NCBI RefSeq assembly: GCF_016901695.1
Contig: NZ_JACJKS010000020.1
Coordinates: 1 to 38,517, forward strand
Reading direction: 5' to 3'
DNA: 38,517 nt
Source of the DNA: Mordavella massiliensis
GTDB taxonomy: Bacteria > Bacillota > Clostridia > Lachnospirales > Lachnospiraceae
The notes beneath the pieces were generated by a model. It saw nothing but the letters and a program-made list of their open reading frames with translations, did not search any database and was not told where the DNA came from. Position 1 is the first letter of the stretch. Each line of letters starts with the position of its first letter. A program made the translations under genes and the position numbers. Positions 34,247 to 38,517 of the stretch are shown piece after piece.

Positions 34247-34275
34247 TTGATTATCGACATAAAATATGTTATAGT
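34247..34275 (+). promoter_or_regulatory. Promoter of the HTH-GHKL-STAS-like gene, with palindrome in the spacer
   Basis: -35 TTGATT (34247-34252), 17-bp spacer, -10 TATAGT (34270-34275). A palindrome ACATA-AAA-TATGT (34257-34269) lies within the spacer and is well placed to be an operator. Confidence 0.65.
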
Positions 34276-34324
34276 ACAATAAACAGGAAATAAAGTTCTT
34301 AAATACGGAGATAAAGTATGGCAT

Positions 34325-35389
34325 ATGTCTTTTAAAGAAGAGAAGCGAAACGCGATCCGGAAGTATATGCTGGATAAGATTCGAAATGGAGAAAGTGATT
34401 TTCTGAAGAAGACTGCGGATAACTTCGAAATTTCAGAGACTTCTGTTCGCCGCTATGTCCGGGAGTGCGACAGAGGGGGAATTCTGGAAAGAGATGCGGA
34501 TCAGCCGACAGGATGGAAGCTGCGCACGGTTTCTGAGAACTGGGAACTGGACACCGCAGAGCAACTGGAGGAAGACAGCCTTTTCTGGGAGTATATTTAT
34601 CCATATCTGCGTGATCTGCCTGACAATGTGAGGGATATCTGGTACTATGCGTTTACGGAGATCATGAACAATGCAATCGAACATTCCAAAGGCAGCAGGA
34701 TCCTTTTTTCTCTGCAGCAGGATCCTTTGTATACAGAGATTTCTATTACAGATAATGGAACCGGGATTTTTCGGAATATACAGAAATACATGCAGGAGAA
34801 AAAGGAAGTTGCATTGGACAGCGTACAGGCGGCGCTGGAGCTGTATAAAGGGAAACTTACGACAAATCCGGAAGGACATTCAGGAGAGGGAATCTTTTTT
34901 GTGTCAAAGATGCTGGCTCAGTTTGCCATATGGTCGGACAATACGATCTACGCATATCGGTGCGGCGACCGGCACAGATTTGTCCAGTCTCATCTGATTT
35001 CCTATTATACAAGACTGGAGGGGATAGGGACGATGGCTGTAATGATGCTCGACAATGATACAAAGCGCACATCCAGAGAGGTGTTTGACATGTATGCCCC
35101 GCTGGAGGAGGGATTTGTGAAAACAGAGATTCCCCTGCGGGAGATGTGTCCGCTGGGTGATCCGGTGGCCCGGTCCCAGGCCAGGCGCATTTTGCGCAGA
35201 CTGGAGGAGTTCAGAGAGATTGTCTTTGATTTTCGGGGGATTGATTTCATGGGACAGGGTTTTGCAGATGAAGTGTTCCGCGTATTCCAGCACTGTCACC
35301 CGGATATCACACTGACCGTAGTGAATGCAAATGCCTCCGTCCGTGGGATGATTCGGCATGTAACGGCGCAGGCGGGAGAAGAGACATAA
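34325..35389 (+). CDS. HTH, GHKL ATPase and STAS-like (DUF4325) regulatory protein
   Basis: 354 residues in three parts. Residues 1 to about 70 form a helix-turn-helix (KKTADNFEISETSVRRYVRE). Residues about 95-240 resemble a histidine kinase/anti-sigma ATPase domain: N box AFTEIMNNAIEHSKGS, G1 ITDNGTGIF, G2 HSGEGIFFVSKML. There is no phospho-accepting histidine domain. Residues about 255-345 resemble DUF4325, a STAS-like fold (EIVFDFRGIDFMGQGFADEVF). This set of parts recalls anti-sigma kinase and antagonist switches combined in one chain with a DNA-binding domain; role unknown. GGAG is 14 bases before ATG 34325, longer than usual; a five-codon frame (ATG 34318, MAYVF) is better spaced and overlaps this start. 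Confidence 0.8.
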   Translation: MSFKEEKRNAIRKYMLDKIRNGESDFLKKTADNFEISETSVRRYVRECDRGGILERDADQPTGWKLRTVSENWELDTAEQLEEDSLFWEYIYPYLRDLPDNVRDIWYYAFTEIMNNAIEHSKGSRILFSLQQDPLYTEISITDNGTGIFRNIQKYMQEKKEVALDSVQAALELYKGKLTTNPEGHSGEGIFFVSKMLAQFAIWSDNTIYAYRCGDRHRFVQSHLISYYTRLEGIGTMAVMMLDNDTKRTSREVFDMYAPLEEGFVKTEIPLREMCPLGDPVARSQARRILRRLEEFREIVFDFRGIDFMGQGFADEVFRVFQHCHPDITLTVVNANASVRGMIRHVTAQAGEET

Positions 35390-35410
35390 GAGAAGGCAGG
35401 GAAGAACAGG

Positions 35411-35631
35411 ATGGAGGACGAAAAGAAAGATGGACAGCCCGGCCGGACACTGCTGGCCGGGATCGATGTGGGATCCACGACAACGAAGATCGCAGTCGCA
35501 GATCCCCGGACGCGCAGATCCTGCCCCTTGACTACGATCCGGACGTCAGCTTTGCGAACATTGAGAACCGTCTCCAGATGCTGGTGATGAACGTGAACCG
35601 GAAAAAGGAGAAGGATCCGGTCAGCGCGTAG
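35411..35631 (+). pseudogene. Remnant of a 2-hydroxyacyl-CoA dehydratase activase-type gene
   Basis: The first part (from ATG 35411) encodes LLAGIDVGSTTTKIAVAD, the ATP-binding start of BcrAD/HgdC-type activases. In another frame the next part encodes ILPLDYDPDVSFANIENRLQ and MLVMNVNRKKEKDP, which resembles the C-terminus of large activase-dehydratase proteins, ending at 35631. Everything between, normally about 1,300 or more residues, is missing. Direct repeats CGCAGATCC (35497-35505 and 35513-35521) lie at the junction. It cannot make a working product. The family length and match of the C-terminal part are from memory. Confidence 0.72.
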
Positions 35632-35663
35632 AGGAACTATTTGAGAAGTTGCGGCTTTTAGGC

Positions 35664-35692
35664 TTGACGAACCCTGGCAAAACCAGTAAAAT
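35664..35692 (+). promoter_or_regulatory. Promoter of ppdK
   Basis: -35 TTGACG (35664-35669), 17-bp spacer, -10 TAAAAT (35687-35692), followed by an AT-rich leader of about 50 bases. Confidence 0.75.
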
Positions 35693-35703
35693 ATATGTGC
35701 AAA

Positions 35704-35721
35704 TTACTAGAGTTTACTAGA
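35704..35721 (+). repeat. Direct repeat TTACTAGA in the ppdK leader
   Basis: TTACTAGA occurs at 35704-35711 and 35714-35721, ten bases apart, that is one turn of the helix, just after the likely start site. It could be a regulator-binding site or chance in an AT-rich leader. Confidence 0.4.
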
Positions 35722-35748
35722 AAGAAAAAATTAGGAGGTCATTGGAAC

Positions 35749-38379
35749 ATGGCAACAAAATGGGTTTATATGTTCACAGAAGGCAATGCTACCATGAGAA
35801 ACCTTCTCGGTGGTAAAGGCGCCAACCTTGCTGAGATGACAGGCCTGGGACTCCCCGTTCCGCAGGGATTCACTGTTACGACAGAGGCTTGTACACAGTA
35901 CTACGAGGACGGCAGACAGATCAACGACGAGATCATGAGTCAGATCATGGAAGCTATGGCCAAGCTGGAGGAGATCACAGGAAAGAAATTCGGAGACAAG
36001 ACGAATCCGCTTCTCGTTTCCGTACGTTCCGGTGCGAGAGCTTCCATGCCTGGTATGATGGACACGATCCTGAACCTCGGCCTGAACGAGGAAGTTGTCG
36101 AGGCTCTTGCTACAGCGTCCGGTAACGAGCGCTGGGCCTGGGACTGCTACAGAAGATTCATCCAGATGTATTCCGACGTAGTTATGGAAGTAGGCAAGAA
36201 GTACTTTGAAGAGCTCATCGACAAGATGAAAGAGGAGAAGGGCGTTAAGCAGGACGTTGAGCTGACAGCAGAGGATCTGAAGACTCTGGCAGGACAGTTC
36301 AAGGCTGAGTACAAGGAGAAGATCGGTTCCGACTTCCCGTCCGACGCCAAGGAGCAGCTTGTAGGTGCTGTTAAGGCTGTATTCCGTTCCTGGGACAACC
36401 CGAGAGCAAACGTATACCGTCGTGACAATGATATCCCGTATTCCTGGGGAACGGCTGTCAACGTACAGATGATGGCATTCGGCAACATGGGCGATGACTG
36501 CGGTACAGGCGTTGCTTTCACACGTGATCCTGCTACAGGAGAGAACGGCCTGTTCGGTGAGTTCCTGACGAACGCACAGGGCGAGGACGTTGTTGCCGGC
36601 GTGCGCACACCGATGCACATCGCAGAGATGGAGCAGAAATTCCCGGAGGCATTTGCACAGTTCAAGGATGTGTGCAAGACTCTGGAGACTCACTACAGAG
36701 ATATGCAGGACATGGAGTTTACTGTAGAGCACGGCAAACTGTACATGCTGCAGACACGTAACGGTAAGAGAACAGCGCAGGCTGCCCTCAAGATCGCATG
36801 CGACCTCGTGGACGAGGGCATGAGAACAGAGGAAGAGGCTGTTGCCATGATCGATCCGCGTAACCTTGACACACTGCTTCACCCGCAGTTCGACGCTGCT
36901 GCCCTGAAGGCTGCAACTCCGATGGGCAAAGGTCTTGGAGCTTCTCCGGGAGCTGCCTGCGGTAAGGTTGTCTTCACGGCTGACGACGCTGTAGAGTGGG
37001 CTGAGAGAGGCGAGAAGGTTATCCTTGTACGTCTTGAGACATCCCCTGAGGATATCACAGGCATGAAGTCTGCACAGGGTATCCTGACAGTACGCGGCGG
37101 TATGACATCCCACGCTGCCGTTGTTGCACGTGGTATGGGCGAGTGCTGCGTATCCGGATGCGGCGACATCGTTATGGACGAGGCAAACAAGAAATTCACA
37201 CTCGGCGGAAAAGAGTTCCACGAGGGAGACTGCATCTCCATCGACGGTTCCACAGGTAACATCTACGACGGCATCATCCCGACTGTAGACGCTACGATCG
37301 CCGGCGAGTTCGGACGCATCATGGACTGGGCTGACAAGTACAGAACCATGAAGGTCCGCACAAATGCAGATACACCCGAGGATGCAAGAAAAGCTGCAGA
37401 GCTTGGCGCTGAGGGTATCGGTCTTTGCCGTACAGAGCATATGTTCTTTGGCGAGGGCAGGATCGATGCATTCCGTGAGATGATCTGTGCTGAGACAGAG
37501 GAAGAGAGAGAGAAAGCTCTTGAGAAGGTTCTTCCCTATCAGCAGAGCGACTTCGAGAAGCTGTACGAGGCTCTGGAAGGCAACCCGGTAACGATCCGCT
37601 TCCTGGATCCCCCGCTTCACGAGTTCGTTCCCACAGAGGAAGAGGACATCAAGAAGCTGGCCGAGGCTCAGGGCAAGACTGTTGAGAGGATCAAAGAGAT
37701 CATCGACAGCCTGCACGAGTTCAACCCGATGATGGGTCACCGCGGATGCCGTCTGGCCGTAACATATCCGGAGATCGCGAAGATGCAGACAAAGGCTGTT
37801 ATCCGCGCGGCTATCAACGTACAGAAGGCTCATCCGGGCTGGAAGGTTCAGCCGGAGATCATGATCCCGCTTGTTGGCGACATCAAAGAGCTGAAATACG
37901 TGAAGAAGTTCGTTGTTGAGACAGCAGACGCTGAGATTGAGGCTGCCGGAAGCGACCTTGAGTACGAGGTTGGCACCATGATCGAGATCCCGAGAGCTGC
38001 CCTTACAGCCGACGAGATCGCTGCAGAGGCTGACTTCTTCTGCTTCGGTACAAACGACCTGACACAGATGACATACGGCTTCTCCCGTGACGATGCAGGT
38101 AAGTTCCTTGAGGCTTACTATGACGCCAAGATCTTCGAGAACGATCCGTTCGCAAAACTGGATCAGGTTGGCGTTGGCAAGCTGATGAAGATGGCTATCG
38201 ATCTTGGAAAACCGGTGAATCCGAAGCTCCACGTAGGTATCTGCGGCGAGCACGGCGGAGATCCGAGCTCTGTAGAGTTCTGCAACGAGCTTGGCCTGGA
38301 CTATGTATCCTGCTCACCGTTCCGTGTACCGATCGCACGTCTGGCTGCTGCACAGGCTGCAATCGCACAGAGAAAGTAA
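35749..38379 (+). CDS. ppdK: Pyruvate, phosphate dikinase
   Basis: 876 residues, the normal length. It interconverts pyruvate, ATP and phosphate with phosphoenolpyruvate, AMP and pyrophosphate; in anaerobes it often works in the glycolytic direction. The N-terminal ATP-grasp part starts YMFTEGNATMRNLLGGKGAN; the phosphohistidine is in GGMTSHAAVVARGMG; the C-terminal pyruvate-binding barrel includes GIGLCRTEHMF and the catalytic cysteine motif GICGEHGGDPSSV. ATG 35749 has AGGAGG ten bases upstream. Codon use (many GTT, GCT, GTA, CGT) differs clearly from the neighbouring GC-ending genes, as expected for a highly expressed gene. No strong T-tract terminator is seen right after the stop. Confidence 0.97.
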   Translation: MATKWVYMFTEGNATMRNLLGGKGANLAEMTGLGLPVPQGFTVTTEACTQYYEDGRQINDEIMSQIMEAMAKLEEITGKKFGDKTNPLLVSVRSGARASMPGMMDTILNLGLNEEVVEALATASGNERWAWDCYRRFIQMYSDVVMEVGKKYFEELIDKMKEEKGVKQDVELTAEDLKTLAGQFKAEYKEKIGSDFPSDAKEQLVGAVKAVFRSWDNPRANVYRRDNDIPYSWGTAVNVQMMAFGNMGDDCGTGVAFTRDPATGENGLFGEFLTNAQGEDVVAGVRTPMHIAEMEQKFPEAFAQFKDVCKTLETHYRDMQDMEFTVEHGKLYMLQTRNGKRTAQAALKIACDLVDEGMRTEEEAVAMIDPRNLDTLLHPQFDAAALKAATPMGKGLGASPGAACGKVVFTADDAVEWAERGEKVILVRLETSPEDITGMKSAQGILTVRGGMTSHAAVVARGMGECCVSGCGDIVMDEANKKFTLGGKEFHEGDCISIDGSTGNIYDGIIPTVDATIAGEFGRIMDWADKYRTMKVRTNADTPEDARKAAELGAEGIGLCRTEHMFFGEGRIDAFREMICAETEEEREKALEKVLPYQQSDFEKLYEALEGNPVTIRFLDPPLHEFVPTEEEDIKKLAEAQGKTVERIKEIIDSLHEFNPMMGHRGCRLAVTYPEIAKMQTKAVIRAAINVQKAHPGWKVQPEIMIPLVGDIKELKYVKKFVVETADAEIEAAGSDLEYEVGTMIEIPRAALTADEIAAEADFFCFGTNDLTQMTYGFSRDDAGKFLEAYYDAKIFENDPFAKLDQVGVGKLMKMAIDLGKPVNPKLHVGICGEHGGDPSSVEFCNELGLDYVSCSPFRVPIARLAAAQAAIAQRK

Positions 38380-38411
38380 TCACAGCAGAAAAAATGTGAC
38401 TTATACAGAAA

Positions 38412-38456
38412 GAGGGTGTCGCAAAATCATCAAGTTAGATGATTGAGCGGCGCCCT
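38412..38456. repeat. Imperfect hairpin, possible insertion-sequence end
   Basis: AGGGTGTCGC (38413-38422) pairs, allowing wobble, with GCGGCGCCCT (38447-38456), and AATCATC (38425-38431) with GATGATT (38438-38444). GAGGGTGTCGCAAAA resembles the terminal repeat of IS1182-type elements, but this is recalled and the transposase would lie outside the window. A structured 3' end of ppdK is the alternative. Confidence 0.4.
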
Positions 38457-38471
38457 CGCTCCGTTTATGGA

Positions 38472-38517
38472 AAAATCAGGAGAAAATCCTTTTGTTTGTG
38501 GACATTCTCCTGATTTT
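38472..38517. repeat. 13-bp perfect inverted repeat at the window edge
   Basis: AAAATCAGGAGAA (38472-38484) and TTCTCCTGATTTT (38505-38517) with a 20-base loop. Both ends are A/T runs, so it may be a bidirectional terminator or part of a mobile element. It reaches the last base of the window, so it may continue. Confidence 0.55.

Noticed and set aside
35411-35553. Small intact gene of about 50 codons
   Set aside because: It begins as an activase but shifts frame at a repeat junction and runs into an unrelated frame, so it is the remnant of a deleted gene.
35731-38253. 840-codon open frame on the minus strand across ppdK
   Set aside because: It is antisense to a textbook ppdK; the long frame arises from the regular codon use of ppdK. 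Its translation is rich in Cys, Leu and Ser without any domain.
1-38517. CRISPR array, prophage or integrase
   Set aside because: No regularly spaced repeats and no phage or integrase genes were seen.

Overview
The window looks like the chromosome of an anaerobic, fairly GC-rich member of Bacillota, class Clostridia, most likely Lachnospiraceae. The reasons are strong AGGAGG ribosome binding sites, consensus -35/-10 promoters with 17-bp spacing, a pyruvate formate-lyase system under a ZTP riboswitch, pyruvate phosphate dikinase, an ECF transporter, and maturation genes for selenium-dependent molybdenum hydroxylases. The family is an inference; no species is claimed.

Layout. (1) 1-215: the 3' end of a 23S rRNA gene and its terminator, with no 5S gene after it. 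(2) 216-5210: a BlaI/BlaR1-type repressor and membrane peptidase pair behind a two-operator promoter, then a DUF134-NifX fusion protein, then a membrane phosphoglycerol transferase of the LtaS type. (3) 5226-8818, minus strand: pflB and pflA behind a ZTP riboswitch with a clear terminator, and a small hypothetical gene. (4) 8937-16774: a molybdenum block. moaC, a MoeA-like gene, xdhC, yqeC and a yqeB-mocA fusion form one overlapping operon ending at a terminator. modA, modB, modC and a ModE-like regulator form a second operon with its own promoter and palindrome. (5) 16838-18145, minus strand: a duplicated-domain membrane protein (CmpB-like). (6) 18482-25537: a PucR-like regulator, rhamnulokinase, rhamnulose-1-phosphate aldolase, a 659-residue fusion of an ATC-hydrolase domain with an M20 amidohydrolase, proC and a Crp/Fnr regulator. 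(7) 25583-33291: a nucleoside salvage operon with ribokinase, a complete ECF transporter (S, T, double ATPase), nucleoside hydrolase, adenosine deaminase, phosphopentomutase and purine nucleoside phosphorylase. (8) 33307-38517: a YitT protein, an HTH-GHKL-STAS-like protein, a heavily deleted activase pseudogene, ppdK, and inverted repeats at the window edge that may be the end of an insertion sequence.

How the genes work together. The molybdenum block imports molybdate (ModABC), makes the cofactor (MoaC, MoeA-like) and finishes it for hydroxylases (XdhC, YqeC, YqeB-MocA), but no hydroxylase is in the window. The nucleoside operon would import nucleosides, split them by hydrolysis or phosphorolysis, deaminate adenosine, and feed ribose through RbsK and DeoB. 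PflB/PflA and PpdK serve pyruvate metabolism in fermentation.

The most interesting points are: the ATC-hydrolase/M20 fusion, which could carry out two consecutive steps from 2-aminothiazoline-4-carboxylate to cysteine; an in-frame deletion that removes the ABC signature from the second half of the ECF ATPase; a CoA-dehydratase activase gene reduced to its two ends; and an uncharacterised HTH-GHKL-STAS-like protein that may be a single-chain partner-switching regulator. All calls come from reading the sequence by eye; no database search was run.
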